Positions 51,959-61,170 of a stretch of 64,000 nt of DNA are shown in pieces. This stretch comes from Mycolicibacterium rhodesiae JS60. Its GTDB lineage: Bacteria > Actinomycetota > Actinomycetes > Mycobacteriales > Mycobacteriaceae. A program made the translations under genes and the position numbers. The notes under the pieces are model-generated. The model was not told where the DNA came from, did not search any database, and was given only the letters and a program-made list of their open reading frames with translations. Location: assembly GCA_000230935.2 (NCBI GenBank), contig AGIQ01000002.1:1488001-1552000 (forward strand), given 5' to 3'. How positions within the stretch are numbered: the first letter of the stretch is position 1; each line of letters starts with the position of its first letter.

Positions 51959-53311
51959 ATGACGACTCTCGATCAGATCAAACCGGCTGCGAATTTGCTG
52001 GTTCCGGAGCCGAGCACCCGCGCTGACACCGGCAATTCTCCGACCGATCGCGATGCCATACGACACGCACACATCAGCAAGCTCGTCGATCGCTTCGCCG
52101 GCACCGGGTCACGGCCGTTCTATGACTCTGTGGTGATCGCCGGTGCTGGTTTCACCGCCAGCATCATGGCAGCGCGACTGGCACGTAGCGAACAGTTCCA
52201 CGGCAAGGTCGTGCTGGCCGGACCGCGCACCGAGGAAACCCGCAAGCTCAAGGATGGCGCGACGCTGCGGGGCCATGGTACCGACTACATCTGCTACGCG
52301 TTGGGGGTTCCGCAGTACGCCTACGTCGATGCGCTGTACGGCGATATCGTCGACGGCCGCGGCGTCGGTACCCGCAACGTTCTGACGATGGCGAAGAAAG
52401 GTCCCAGCGGCACGTACGAATTCGCCCGCATCGCGCCTTGGCAGGGCGGACGAACCGGGTATCCGCGTCCCCTGTTCTACGGTGCGCGCAACAGCCGGAT
52501 GCAGGGAGCGGTGTATGAACTGATGGACCGCACTGGTGTGATCGAGGTGCCCGAGGCAGTCAACTCCCTCGATGATGCTTACGCGCTGGCACCGGGTAAA
52601 CGACCGTTGATCGTCAACGCCAGCCACAACACCGCTCTGCTGAGTGGAAACGCTTCCCAGGTCGACTGGGCCACCGTCGCCGTGCAAGCGCCGTTGGTGG
52701 TGCGCCCCAGTGGCTTTCGATTCGTCGATTCCAACGCCGCGCTGTTAGCCCCGGTTAACCGCGGCCATACGATCGACGTCGGACTGTTCAACCCGTTCGG
52801 GGATCCGCTGTCACCGCGCTCGACGTTCTACGGGATCATGGTCGGTGAAGTATCCCACCGTGCCGGCTTTGACAAGCAGCGTGAGATCGACATTCTCCTC
52901 GATGAGCTCTACGGGATCGCCGATACCATGGGAATGGACCTTGACGATCCCGACGAGACGCTGACGACAGGATTGATTCCCGGCTCGCCCTGGAAGGCGC
53001 CCCAGTCGAAGCCGGGCACGTTGGAACTGCAACTGATTGCCCACCAAGGTGTTTCGGCGACCTTCTCGGACGGTATGACCTCTGGTGCTTCGGCGGCCGT
53101 GGCTGCCGCCGAGGCGGTGATCAAGGGTACCGATCCCGATCGCGCGGCGCGCCGTGCGGTACGCGAAATCACCCGTGACCGCCGAATCTGGAACATCCAA
53201 CGAAACAAGCTGCCAAAGCCGTTCGACTTCCTCATGCGGAGTTTCGGCGAGGGCATTGCGTTGTACCCCTACACGGCCCATGCGAGCACCACATGGGGTA
53301 GTGCCGCCTGA
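51959..53311 (+). CDS. FAD/NAD(P)-binding flavoprotein of unknown specificity
   Basis: This 450-residue protein has an N-terminal nucleotide-binding strand (SVVIAGAGFTASIMAARLAR), a GATLRGHGTDYICYALG segment, and the C-terminal GVSATFSDGMTSGASAAVAAAEAV, resembling the closing helix of FAD-dependent oxidoreductases. ATG 51959 follows AGAAAGG, and longer in-frame starts run through an uncharacterised stretch. It lies 46 bp before the aldehyde dehydrogenase, so the two probably act in sequence. I do not recognise a specific family. Confidence 0.6.
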   Translation: MTTLDQIKPAANLLVPEPSTRADTGNSPTDRDAIRHAHISKLVDRFAGTGSRPFYDSVVIAGAGFTASIMAARLARSEQFHGKVVLAGPRTEETRKLKDGATLRGHGTDYICYALGVPQYAYVDALYGDIVDGRGVGTRNVLTMAKKGPSGTYEFARIAPWQGGRTGYPRPLFYGARNSRMQGAVYELMDRTGVIEVPEAVNSLDDAYALAPGKRPLIVNASHNTALLSGNASQVDWATVAVQAPLVVRPSGFRFVDSNAALLAPVNRGHTIDVGLFNPFGDPLSPRSTFYGIMVGEVSHRAGFDKQREIDILLDELYGIADTMGMDLDDPDETLTTGLIPGSPWKAPQSKPGTLELQLIAHQGVSATFSDGMTSGASAAVAAAEAVIKGTDPDRAARRAVREITRDRRIWNIQRNKLPKPFDFLMRSFGEGIALYPYTAHASTTWGSAA

Positions 53312-53357
53312 TCGCATTGCGGCTCAATCTAAGCAAATTCCCACTCGTAGATAAGGA

Positions 53358-54866
53358 ATGATGATGACTACCACTGAAAAGGACGCTAATTCCGCTCCCA
53401 CGCAGGGCAATTCGGCGGCGAAGAGGTTGTCGAGCGCGGTGCGTCAATCTGGGGTGGATAGCCCGGATCTCACCGAGGTGTTCGCACTGCAAGGCGCCGC
53501 GTTCGACCGTAACCGCGCTCCATCGCTACACGAGCGGAGGGCGAATCTGCTCAAGTTGCAGCGCCTCATCGAACGGAATCGACTGATCCTCGTCGAGGCA
53601 GCCAACGCCGATTTCGGCGTGCGGGCGTCGTTCGAGACCGAGATGTCGGAAGTTGTTGGGACGATCAGCATCATCCGCTACATGCGGCGACACCTTCGGT
53701 CATGGATGGCTCCGCGCCGTCGCGCGGTGTCGGTCTGGTACCGGCCGGCCAAGAATCGCGTCGAACCGAATCCCCTGGGAGTTGTTGGTGTCGTCTCGCC
53801 ATGGAACTTTCCGCTACACCTCGCACTGATTCCGGCGGCCACCGCGATAGCCGCGGGCAACCGGGTGATGCTGAAAGTCAGTGAATTCACTCCGCACACG
53901 TCGGCGGTGCTGAAGCGACTGATCCAGGAGAACTTCCCCTCGGATCTGTTCTATGTCACCGACGGCGGCGGTGAAGTGGCTTCGGCGTTCACCAAGCTGC
54001 CGTTCGACCACCTCATCTTCACCGGCTCCACCCAGGTCGGAAAGATCGTCGCCAAGGCCGCCGCCGAGAACCTGACACCGGTAACGCTCGAACTCGGCGG
54101 CAAGAGCCCAGTGATCGTGGACGAAAACTACGACATCGCTTCGGCGGCAAGCACGGTCGCGTGGGCGAAGCTCTACAACGGCGGTCAGGTCTGCATCTCA
54201 CCTGACTACGTCCTGGTGCCGAGAGGCCGCGAAAAGGAGTTTGCGATCGCCGCGCGGGAGGCGGCTCGCACCCTCTACCCGCGGGTCGCTGGAAATCCCG
54301 ATTACACTGCGATCCTCAATCAACGGCACTATGACCGGATCCAGGCCTACATCACCGAAGCCAAGGCGCTGGGTCTGGACGTGATCACTGCCGAGGATCC
54401 CGAGTTGGGCAGGGAACGCCGGCAGCTTCCACTGACGATGATCATCAACCCGCCGGCGGACTCAACAGTGATGAAGGACGAGATCTTCGGGCCTGTTCTT
54501 CCGATCATCGGGTACGACTCCGACCAAGCCGCCACAAATTTCGTCAACTCCCGGTCAACGCCCTTGGCGCTCTACCTGATGAGCAACGGAAAGCAACGCC
54601 AGCAGCGGTGGCTGACCCACATCCCCAGCGGCAGCGCGGTGGTCAACGACCTGATGGTCGGCTACCTGCAAAATGACCTGCCGTTCGGCGGCCGCGGAGG
54701 ATCGGGCTACGGTGCGTACCACGGGCGCGAAGGATTCGACGCCATGTCGCATCTGCGTCCAGTCATGTACCAGCGAGCCATCTTCGGACGCACAGGCGGT
54801 CAGATGCTATACCCCCCGTACGGCAAGATCGCCGATCTCCTGCTCAACCTCATGCGCCGCATCTAG
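53358..54866 (+). CDS. Aldehyde dehydrogenase, coniferyl-aldehyde-dehydrogenase-like
   Basis: This 502-residue NAD-dependent ALDH has the substrate/cofactor core VSPWNFPLHLALIPA, FTGSTQVGK, catalytic Glu in TLELGGKSPVIV and catalytic Cys in NGGQVCISPDYVL. The C-terminal YGAYHGREGFDAMSHLRPVMYQ matches class-3 and coniferyl-aldehyde types, which often have a membrane-associating tail. Its ATG cluster (53358, 53361, 53364) leaves the exact start open. It probably oxidises an aldehyde generated by the upstream flavoprotein. Confidence 0.86.
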   Translation: MMMTTTEKDANSAPTQGNSAAKRLSSAVRQSGVDSPDLTEVFALQGAAFDRNRAPSLHERRANLLKLQRLIERNRLILVEAANADFGVRASFETEMSEVVGTISIIRYMRRHLRSWMAPRRRAVSVWYRPAKNRVEPNPLGVVGVVSPWNFPLHLALIPAATAIAAGNRVMLKVSEFTPHTSAVLKRLIQENFPSDLFYVTDGGGEVASAFTKLPFDHLIFTGSTQVGKIVAKAAAENLTPVTLELGGKSPVIVDENYDIASAASTVAWAKLYNGGQVCISPDYVLVPRGREKEFAIAAREAARTLYPRVAGNPDYTAILNQRHYDRIQAYITEAKALGLDVITAEDPELGRERRQLPLTMIINPPADSTVMKDEIFGPVLPIIGYDSDQAATNFVNSRSTPLALYLMSNGKQRQQRWLTHIPSGSAVVNDLMVGYLQNDLPFGGRGGSGYGAYHGREGFDAMSHLRPVMYQRAIFGRTGGQMLYPPYGKIADLLLNLMRRI

Positions 54867-55007
54867 GCCGGTGTCGCACCGGGCTCCACGTTGGGACGTA
54901 CCTCGGGCAGATCCAGGAACTATCTACCCGGGGTCAACCGGCACAAGAAGGAGGCAACATCCGCCGGCGGCGGCCCTACCGCACATTCGCAATTTGGAGG
55001 CGAGCAT

Positions 55008-55169
55008 ATGTCCGTCGCAGTCGACATCGGTGGCGAGGCTGCTAACGATTCGCGTGCCCTCGTCGACGGGCCGGGCGGGGTCCCGAGCGATGCGTCCGCA
55101 GCACCACTTGGGGTGACGATCAATTCTGCGGACAGCGCCTTCCTCGAGTTCATCGGCGCACTGCCGTGA
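55008..55169 (+). CDS. Small ORF (53 aa) coupled to the RibBA-like gene
   Basis: ATG 55008 has an ideal GGAGG site 7 bases upstream, and the stop overlaps the next GTG by 4 bp. The acidic peptide runs MSVAVDIGGEAANDSRALVD, then a Gly/Pro-rich middle, and ends with GVTINSADSAFLEFIGALP. It contains no cysteine, no signal peptide and no resemblance to mycofactocin precursor MftA. It may be a coupling leader, a small partner protein or a peptide precursor; no function can be assigned. Confidence 0.5.
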   Translation: MSVAVDIGGEAANDSRALVDGPGGVPSDASAAPLGVTINSADSAFLEFIGALP

Positions 55170-56290
55170 GCGCTGCATTTTCGGCGGTCGAACGGGCCGT
55201 CGCTGCGATCCGTGCCGGAACGATGGTCGTCGTCGTCGATTCGGACGACCGCGGCGGCGAGGGTGCTCTCGTGATGGCGGCTCAACATGTCAGTGCCTGC
55301 GATGTTCACTTCATGGCCACCGAAGGCCGCGGACTGATATGCGTGCCCATGAGCGTCGACCGGCTTTCCGCACTGCAGATCGAGCCCATGGTGGCCCGCA
55401 TCAGTGACCCCGCCGGCAGAGCGTTTCACGTGAGCGTAGATGTGCGCACGGGTACGACCACCGGTATATCGGCCAGCGACCGGGCATCGACGATACGTGC
55501 GCTCGCCGACCCCGACTCGCGCGCGAGTGACTTCTCACGCCCCGGCCATGTATTCCCGATCGGCGCAAGGAGCGGCGGCGTCATCGAACGCGACGGCCGC
55601 ACCGAAGCCGCAGTGGATTTGGTGCACCTCGCCGGCCTGCTACCCGTCGCAGTTATCTGTGAGATCGCGGACGTCGACGGGGAAATGGCTCGGATGCCGG
55701 CTCTGCTCCGCTTCGCCGAGCACCACCAAATCGCCATGGTTACGATCGCGGAGCTGACCGCATACCGTCGAAGCACCGAGAGACTGATAGATCGGATCGG
55801 GCAAGCTCGATTACCTCTGATACAGGGTCAATTCACAGTGCTGGGGTACCGCGATCGAACAAGCGGCCGTGAGCACATCGCATTGATCCACGGAGACCTG
55901 GCAGCGGCTGACCCTGTCCCGGTGCATGTGCACACCGAATGTCTCATCGGCGACGCGTTCGGATCCTTTGGATGTGACTGTGGAAGGCGCCTGCACCGCT
56001 CCATCGATTTCATTGTCGAGACCGGCGCGGGCGTCGTCATCTATCTACGCGACGGCCGGGGCCGGGGCCAGAGCATCCAATGTGCGCCTGCGCGAAGCCG
56101 GCTGGGCGACATCGAAACGCAGATTCTGGCTGATCTTGGCGTCGACACCGGTGCGCCGCAACTGATCGGCGACCCAGCCGGCCGCGACGTGGTCGCTGCG
56201 ATTCGCTATGCGCAAGTGCCATCCACGCCCACAACAGCGATGGACACACTGCGCTGGCCCGCGGAAAGCCCTGTCGTTACTCGACCCTAG
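55166..56290 (+). CDS. Degenerate RibBA-like protein (DHBP synthase/GTP cyclohydrolase II homologue)
   Basis: This 374-residue protein has both RibBA halves. In the RibB half, the metal and acid residues of the RENEGD motif are changed (here DSDDRGGEGAL, residues 25-35, with Gly30 and Ala34 where Glu and Asp are expected). The metal-binding His of GHTEA is Arg145 (GRTEA), though GHVFP (His128) is kept. In the RibA half, zinc cysteines 259, 270 and 272 are kept, but YLRQEGRGIGL is altered to YLRDGRGRG, and about 20 residues normally following it are missing. It probably lacks normal riboflavin-pathway activity and may have a new role. Confidence 0.75.
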   Translation: MSAAFSAVERAVAAIRAGTMVVVVDSDDRGGEGALVMAAQHVSACDVHFMATEGRGLICVPMSVDRLSALQIEPMVARISDPAGRAFHVSVDVRTGTTTGISASDRASTIRALADPDSRASDFSRPGHVFPIGARSGGVIERDGRTEAAVDLVHLAGLLPVAVICEIADVDGEMARMPALLRFAEHHQIAMVTIAELTAYRRSTERLIDRIGQARLPLIQGQFTVLGYRDRTSGREHIALIHGDLAAADPVPVHVHTECLIGDAFGSFGCDCGRRLHRSIDFIVETGAGVVIYLRDGRGRGQSIQCAPARSRLGDIETQILADLGVDTGAPQLIGDPAGRDVVAAIRYAQVPSTPTTAMDTLRWPAESPVVTRP

Positions 56291-56392
56291 AGTTGGCCTC
56301 CGCTCCGAGCGGAATCGGTCTACCGAATCATCCTGCCCACGAGAATGACAACGGCACATGAATGGGAACAACGATCGCGGCAGTCACCGGTT

Positions 56393-56845
56393 TCACGACA
56401 CCACCGACAGCAGTGCGATGACCCGCAGCGCGGTAATCGGGTGGGTGATCAGGCCCCGCACCTTGAGGTTGCCGGACACGATCGCGGACAGGATGCCCAC
56501 ACCGCGCTTGGTGAGGAAGCCGACCGGCACGAGCCCGGAGGCCATCATCTTCAGCTGCGACAGGTCGAGGATTTGATCGACGGTCGCCGTCACAGTCACG
56601 CTTGGTTGCCCGACGACATCGTTGAAAACCGTGACCGCACGCGGACCACAACTGATAGTGCATGTGCTGTCGATGTCGCTGCCGCTGACCGATACTGGCC
56701 GAGTGAGGCTGCGCGCGAGTCGGATTCGCTCGGGGAAGGTCTCGAAGTTCTGCGTCAGCAGCGTCGCGACCACGCCCGCGATGCCGTTGGCTTCGGCGCC
56801 GTCGTCGAGATTGACGGGGTAGTCAGAGGCGAGCGGATGGGGCAT
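56393..56845 (-). CDS. SCP2 sterol-carrier-fold protein (copy 1)
   Basis: This 150-residue single-domain protein has TVTATVDQILDLSQLKMMAS and VRGLITHPITALRVIALL, matching the beta-alpha arrangement and C-terminal hydrophobic helix of SCP2-like lipid-binding proteins. It lacks a signal peptide. It lies 57 bp after the second copy and is the last gene of the leftward molybdenum-hydroxylase operon. It probably binds a hydrophobic substrate or acyl chain for the neighbouring enzyme. Confidence 0.7.
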   Translation of the reverse strand: MPHPLASDYPVNLDDGAEANGIAGVVATLLTQNFETFPERIRLARSLTRPVSVSGSDIDSTCTISCGPRAVTVFNDVVGQPSVTVTATVDQILDLSQLKMMASGLVPVGFLTKRGVGILSAIVSGNLKVRGLITHPITALRVIALLSVVS

Positions 56846-56902
56846 CGAATCTCCTACGGAGAGCGGGGATTGGACGTTGTGTAGGCCGAAGGCTGTTAAG
56901 CC

Positions 56903-57325
56903 TCAGACATCCCAGTCGGTCGGCAAGTCGCCCCAGGCGCCGAGGAGGACGTTCAGGGCCCGAGCGTTCTCGATCGCGTTCTTCATCGTTCCTTTGGTGA
57001 GCCGCACCTTGCCGCCCATCACGAGGTTCGCCGCAGGAGTCTTTCCCTCAGCGGCGTCCCGGTAGTTCTCGATCGTCCCGAGGAAACTCGCGAATATCTG
57101 GTCCTCGTCGAAAAGGTTCGTCGCCGTCCAGCTTTTTACGTGCCCGGCCACGATCTCTACATGGGTAACGAGATCGGGACGATCCACCACCTCGAAGGCC
57201 AAAATGTAAGTGGCTTTTGCGGGGTCCCGGAGTGCTTTGGCCTGCCGCACGGCGAGTTCGCCGTGATGCGCGGCCGCCGCTGCGGCACACCACTCTTCGG
57301 AGAAGAACTTCAATGTGTCAGTCAT
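56903..57325 (-). CDS. SCP2 sterol-carrier-fold protein (copy 2)
   Basis: This 140-residue protein has YILAFEVVDRPDLVTHVEIV, ASFLGTIENYRDAAEG and NLVMGGKVRLTKGTMKNAIE, a typical SCP2 fold with a conserved Gly-rich strand. Start ATG 57325 sits 7 bases behind AGAAAGG; an ATG at 57331 would leave only one base of spacing. The same 13-bp unit is duplicated next to it. It is translated after the CoxM-like gene and is likely part of the same operon. Confidence 0.74.
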   Translation of the reverse strand: MTDTLKFFSEEWCAAAAAAHHGELAVRQAKALRDPAKATYILAFEVVDRPDLVTHVEIVAGHVKSWTATNLFDEDQIFASFLGTIENYRDAAEGKTPAANLVMGGKVRLTKGTMKNAIENARALNVLLGAWGDLPTDWDV

Positions 57326-57330
57326 TACCA

Positions 57331-57356
57331 TGCCTTTCTTGACTGCCTTTCTTGAC
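57331..57356. repeat. 13-bp tandem duplication containing the ribosome site
   Basis: TGCCTTTCTTGAC occurs twice in tandem, 57331-57343 and 57344-57356. On the minus strand each copy contains AGAAAGG, so the SCP2 gene has two successive candidate Shine-Dalgarno sequences. A recent slipped-strand duplication is the simplest origin. Confidence 0.65.
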
Positions 57357-57367
57357 TCTTGAGCGGA

Positions 57368-58234
57368 TCAAACCCGGCGATCAAGGGCGCGGTGAATGGC
57401 GCGACCGGTCACCACGCCGATGAGATGCCTGCGGTACTCGACCGGAGCGTAGGTATCACCCATGACGTCGAAGCCGTCGGCGGCGTGCTCGACGGCCCGT
57501 CGGACGGCGTCGGTGTCGATCACGCCTCCCTCGAGTGCGTGTTCGGCCCCGGCGGAACGTAGTGCGGTGGTGGTGACACCGGTCAGGGCGACCCGGGCCG
57601 ATCGACACGTTCCGCCGGCGTCGATGGTGAGACTGACCCCGGCTGCCGCGACGGCGTAGCCCGAGGCCGGGTGGGCGATCTTGACGTAGGCCGTCACGGT
57701 ACCCGGCGCCGGTTTGGGGAGTTCGACATGCGTGAGGATCTCATCGTCGGCGACATCCGCGGTGAACAGGTAGGTGAAGAAGTCCTTGATGGGGATTTTG
57801 CGTGTGCCCCTGAGGCTTCGAACATGCACCACGACGTCCGCCGCGAGTGCAACCGCGGGCCAGTCCCCGGCCGGATCGGCGTGAGCCAGGGATCCGCCGA
57901 AGGTCCCGCGGTTGCGCACGAGGGGGTCCGCTAAATCCTCGCCGGCATCGGTGATGATCGGCCAGTTCTCGGCGATCGTGCGGGTGTTGATGAGGCGCTC
58001 ATGGGTAACGAGTGCTCCGATGATGAACGCCGATGATGTCTCTTCGATATGGCGCAGGTTGGCCAGCCGCGAAATGTCCATCACCACTGCGGGGCTGGCG
58101 AGGCGAAGTTTGAGCAGGGGGATGAGGCTCTGACCGCCGGCCATCACCTTGGTGTCGTCATCGCTTGCTGCCAGGATCGACAGCGCGTCGTCGAGGGTTT
58201 CTGGGGCGACATAGGCGAACGTCGAAGGGATCAC
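57368..58234 (-). CDS. coxM: Molybdenum hydroxylase FAD-binding (medium) subunit, CoxM-like
   Basis: This 288-residue protein starts at GTG 58234 with GGAGG before it and overlaps the CoxL stop by 4 bp. It has the FAD signature region MAGGQSLIPLLKLRLASPAVVMDI, LVRNRGTFGGSLAHADPAGDWPAVALA and ILTHVELPKPAPGT. This subunit carries FAD and passes electrons from the iron-sulfur subunit to the final acceptor. It forms the classical S-L-M set here with the genes upstream. Confidence 0.88.
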   Translation of the reverse strand: MIPSTFAYVAPETLDDALSILAASDDDTKVMAGGQSLIPLLKLRLASPAVVMDISRLANLRHIEETSSAFIIGALVTHERLINTRTIAENWPIITDAGEDLADPLVRNRGTFGGSLAHADPAGDWPAVALAADVVVHVRSLRGTRKIPIKDFFTYLFTADVADDEILTHVELPKPAPGTVTAYVKIAHPASGYAVAAAGVSLTIDAGGTCRSARVALTGVTTTALRSAGAEHALEGGVIDTDAVRRAVEHAADGFDVMGDTYAPVEYRRHLIGVVTGRAIHRALDRRV

Positions 58235-60612
58235 TTCGCGGCCTCCTGCAGCGCCATCCAAACCTTTGCGGGAGTCAGCGGCATGTCGAGGTTCTGGACG
58301 CCGTGTCTGCGCACCACGTCCATGACCGCATTCACGACAGCAGGTTGGGAGCCGATTGCACCGGACTCGCCAATACCCTTGACTCCTAATGGGTTAACCG
58401 GCGATGGGGTAATGGTGTGGCCAGTTTCCAGCCGCGGCATGTGGTGCGCGCGTGGCACGGCGTAGTGCATCAAGCTCGTCGACATCGGCTGCCCGTCCTC
58501 GTCCCAGGCAAGGTCTTCATACAGCGCCTGACCGATGCCTTGCGCCACGCCGCCGTGGATCTGGCCGTTGGCGAGTTGTGGGTTGATCAGGTTTCCGCAG
58601 TCATCGACGGCGATGAAGCGCTCGATCGTGACCGTGCCTGTGTCGGGGTCGATTTCGACTGCGGCGATGTGTACCCCGAACGGGCTGGTGAATGCCGGCG
58701 GGTCGAATATCGCGATCTCTTTCAGGGTGGGCTCCATTCCCTCAGGGAGGTCCAAGCCGCGCCACGCCTCCAGGGCGACTTCGTCGAAATTGAGCTGGCG
58801 CGAACCGCTGCCCCTGTCGACGCTGAAAACACCGTCCTCGTAGGCGACCTGGTCGACGTCCGCGTTGAGCATATGCGCGGCGAGCCGCGTGGCCTTGGCC
58901 ATGATCTTGCGGGCGGCCAGCGCTGCCGAGGTGCCCGCGCTCGACATCGACCGTGAGTTGAACGTTCCCGTGCCGAAGTGCACGATGTCGGTGTCGCCCT
59001 GGAGCACCTCGACGTCGTCGATGTCGAGCCCGAGTTCAGTGGCGACGATCTGAGCTATCGACGTCTCGTGGCCCTGGCCGGCGGAGTCGATTCCGACCTG
59101 AACGATCACCGAACCCGTGCCGGTCACCGTAACCACAGACTGCTCCCAGGTAGCTCGATCGAAACCGATGAGCTGCAATTCGTACGAGTCCCCGAAGCCG
59201 GCAAATTCGGTGTACACACTCAACCCAAGGCCGACGATCCGGCCCTCGCTGCGGGCTCTCTCATGTTCGGCGAGCAGTTCATCCCAGCCGATCATTTCGA
59301 GGGCCTTGTCCAACGCCTTCTCGTAATCGCCCGAGTCGTAGGTCATACCGGTTGCGTTGTGGTACGGGAACTGGTGGGGCTGAATGAAGTTCCGGCGACG
59401 CAGTTCGACGCGGTCGATGCCGATCTTGGCGGCAAGCTCATCGACGGCCCGCTCGATCAGATAGGCCGCCTCCGGACGGCCGGCGCCGCGATAAGTCTCG
59501 GTGGTACTGGTGTTCGTAAAGACGCCGTGAATGTCGACATCAGCGACGGCGATGTCGTAGACCCCAGGAAATGCCATTCCCGCCACCACGGGGATGCCTG
59601 CACCCATGCCGGAGACGTACACGCCCAAGTTGGCATAGGTCGTGACCTTCAAACCCTGGATCTTGCCGCGGTTGTCGGCAGCCAGCGATACGTATTCGAC
59701 GTGATCACGCCCGCCGGATGTGCCGGTGAAATGCTCGGCCCGAGTTTCCGCCCACTGCACCGGCCGGCGCAGCCGTCGACTCACGGCGCAGACGAGGACA
59801 TCTTCTGGATACAGACACAACTTGGATCCGAACGCCCCGCCGACCGCGGGAGTGACGACGCGGATGCGGTTCTCGGGGATACCGATGGCAATCGAAAGGT
59901 TGCGGCGCACAACATGCACATTTTGGGTGCCGAGGTACAGCGTGAGGGTGTCCGTGCCGACCTGGTAGTCGCCGACGGACACCCGGGCCTCCAGGGACGT
60001 GGCGTGGACGCGCTGATTGACAAGGCGCACATCGACGATGTGATCGGCGGCCGCCGCGACAGCATCCCAATCGCCTGTGCCGTGGTGCCAGAGGTAGGAG
60101 GTGTTTCGCTCGTAGCGGTCATGCACTAGCGGCGCGCCCTCCTGTGCCGCCGCCTCGGTGCCGACTACGGCGGGACGTTCGGAGTACTCGACGTCCACGA
60201 AGCATGCGGCGTCGTCGGCCTGGGCCCGCGTTTCGGCGATGACCACAGCAACCGCCTCACCGACGTACTTCACGGCGCCGCGGGCCAGCGGATACCGCTC
60301 CGGAATGCCATCCATGATGGGCAGCGTCCAGTCAGTCGGCACGGTTCCCATCTCTTCGTCGCTGAAGTCCTGGGCGGTGAAGACGGCGACCACGCCGGGC
60401 TGGGCGCGCGCAGTATCAGTCTCGATGGAGACGATGTCTGCATGGGCAAGCGTGGAACGCACCAACGAGGCGTAGAGCATTCCGGTCAATTTGATGTCTT
60501 CGCAAAATGTTCCGGTGCCGGTGAGGAAGCGGAAGTCCTCGCGCCGCGGCACGGACTGCCCGACATACCGCGTAGCGGTTGCCGATTGAAGCGACTCGGC
60601 CGTGCTAGTCAT
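58231..60612 (-). CDS. coxL: Molybdenum hydroxylase large (Mo-binding) subunit, CoxL-like, form II type
   Basis: The 793-residue protein starts at ATG 60612, overlapping the small-subunit stop by 8 bp. It has the xanthine-dehydrogenase-family GRDHVEYVSLAADNRGKI, the substrate/Mo loop TYRGAGRPEAA (373-383), and the catalytic Glu of GIGESGA (749). True CO dehydrogenases have AYXCSFR with an active Cys at the loop; TYRGAGR marks the broader form II group. It therefore probably hydroxylates an aldehyde, N-heterocycle or other organic substrate, not CO. Confidence 0.86.
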   Translation of the reverse strand: MTSTAESLQSATATRYVGQSVPRREDFRFLTGTGTFCEDIKLTGMLYASLVRSTLAHADIVSIETDTARAQPGVVAVFTAQDFSDEEMGTVPTDWTLPIMDGIPERYPLARGAVKYVGEAVAVVIAETRAQADDAACFVDVEYSERPAVVGTEAAAQEGAPLVHDRYERNTSYLWHHGTGDWDAVAAAADHIVDVRLVNQRVHATSLEARVSVGDYQVGTDTLTLYLGTQNVHVVRRNLSIAIGIPENRIRVVTPAVGGAFGSKLCLYPEDVLVCAVSRRLRRPVQWAETRAEHFTGTSGGRDHVEYVSLAADNRGKIQGLKVTTYANLGVYVSGMGAGIPVVAGMAFPGVYDIAVADVDIHGVFTNTSTTETYRGAGRPEAAYLIERAVDELAAKIGIDRVELRRRNFIQPHQFPYHNATGMTYDSGDYEKALDKALEMIGWDELLAEHERARSEGRIVGLGLSVYTEFAGFGDSYELQLIGFDRATWEQSVVTVTGTGSVIVQVGIDSAGQGHETSIAQIVATELGLDIDDVEVLQGDTDIVHFGTGTFNSRSMSSAGTSAALAARKIMAKATRLAAHMLNADVDQVAYEDGVFSVDRGSGSRQLNFDEVALEAWRGLDLPEGMEPTLKEIAIFDPPAFTSPFGVHIAAVEIDPDTGTVTIERFIAVDDCGNLINPQLANGQIHGGVAQGIGQALYEDLAWDEDGQPMSTSLMHYAVPRAHHMPRLETGHTITPSPVNPLGVKGIGESGAIGSQPAVVNAVMDVVRRHGVQNLDMPLTPAKVWMALQEAAK

Positions 60613-61141
60613 CTGTGGACTCCGAACTGAATGCGGACAGTTCGACGAGCGCGTCCACGATGTTCTGGTAGCCCGTGCAACGGCAGATGTTCCCAACAAG
60701 GCCTCGCTGAACCTCTTGGGTTGTCAGCGGTTTGTCGGTATCAAGCATGTTCAATGCCGTCATCACAATGCCCGGCGTGCAGAAGCCACATTGCAGACCG
60801 TGATGGCGGCGCAATGCTTCTTGGACGGGATGCAGGCCGTCCGGGGCGTCGTCCCCCCGCACCCCTTCGATCGTCGTCACCTCGCAGCCGTCGACTTGCA
60901 CTGCGAGGACGGTGCATGACTTGACGGCACGGCCGTCGATATGGACCGCGCACGCGCCGCATTGGCTTGTGTCGCAGCCGATGTGGGTTCCGGTGAGGTT
61001 GCGGTCGTCTCGAAGATGGTGCACCAGCAGGGTACGGGCGTCCACTTCGCAACTCACTGGCTCCCCGTTGAGCTGGTACGAGATCGGCATGCGAGGCGCT
61101 CCAGCGGTCGACCGCTGTGTCGTGGTTGCATCTTGCGTCAT
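60605..61141 (-). CDS. coxS: Molybdenum hydroxylase iron-sulfur (small) subunit, CoxS-like
   Basis: About 178 residues carry two 2Fe-2S cluster motifs: plant-type GCDTSQCGACAVHIDGRAVKSC and the second cluster region GLQCGFCTPG and NICRCTGYQN. These transfer electrons between Mo and FAD. ATG 61141 follows GGAG at 9 bases; a GTG at 61174 overlapping the CoxG-like stop is an alternative. It is followed directly by CoxL with an 8-bp overlap, confirming a coupled operon. Confidence 0.88.
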   Translation of the reverse strand: MTQDATTTQRSTAGAPRMPISYQLNGEPVSCEVDARTLLVHHLRDDRNLTGTHIGCDTSQCGACAVHIDGRAVKSCTVLAVQVDGCEVTTIEGVRGDDAPDGLHPVQEALRRHHGLQCGFCTPGIVMTALNMLDTDKPLTTQEVQRGLVGNICRCTGYQNIVDALVELSAFSSESTDD

Positions 61142-61170
61142 GGCTTTGGACTCCATTGGGATGAGAGTGA

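Noticed and set aside
55008..55169. The 53-residue ORF as a mycofactocin or other RiPP precursor
   Set aside because: It has no C-terminal core motif, no radical-SAM or maturase gene beside it, and no Cys or repeated core; only the small size and coupling remain.
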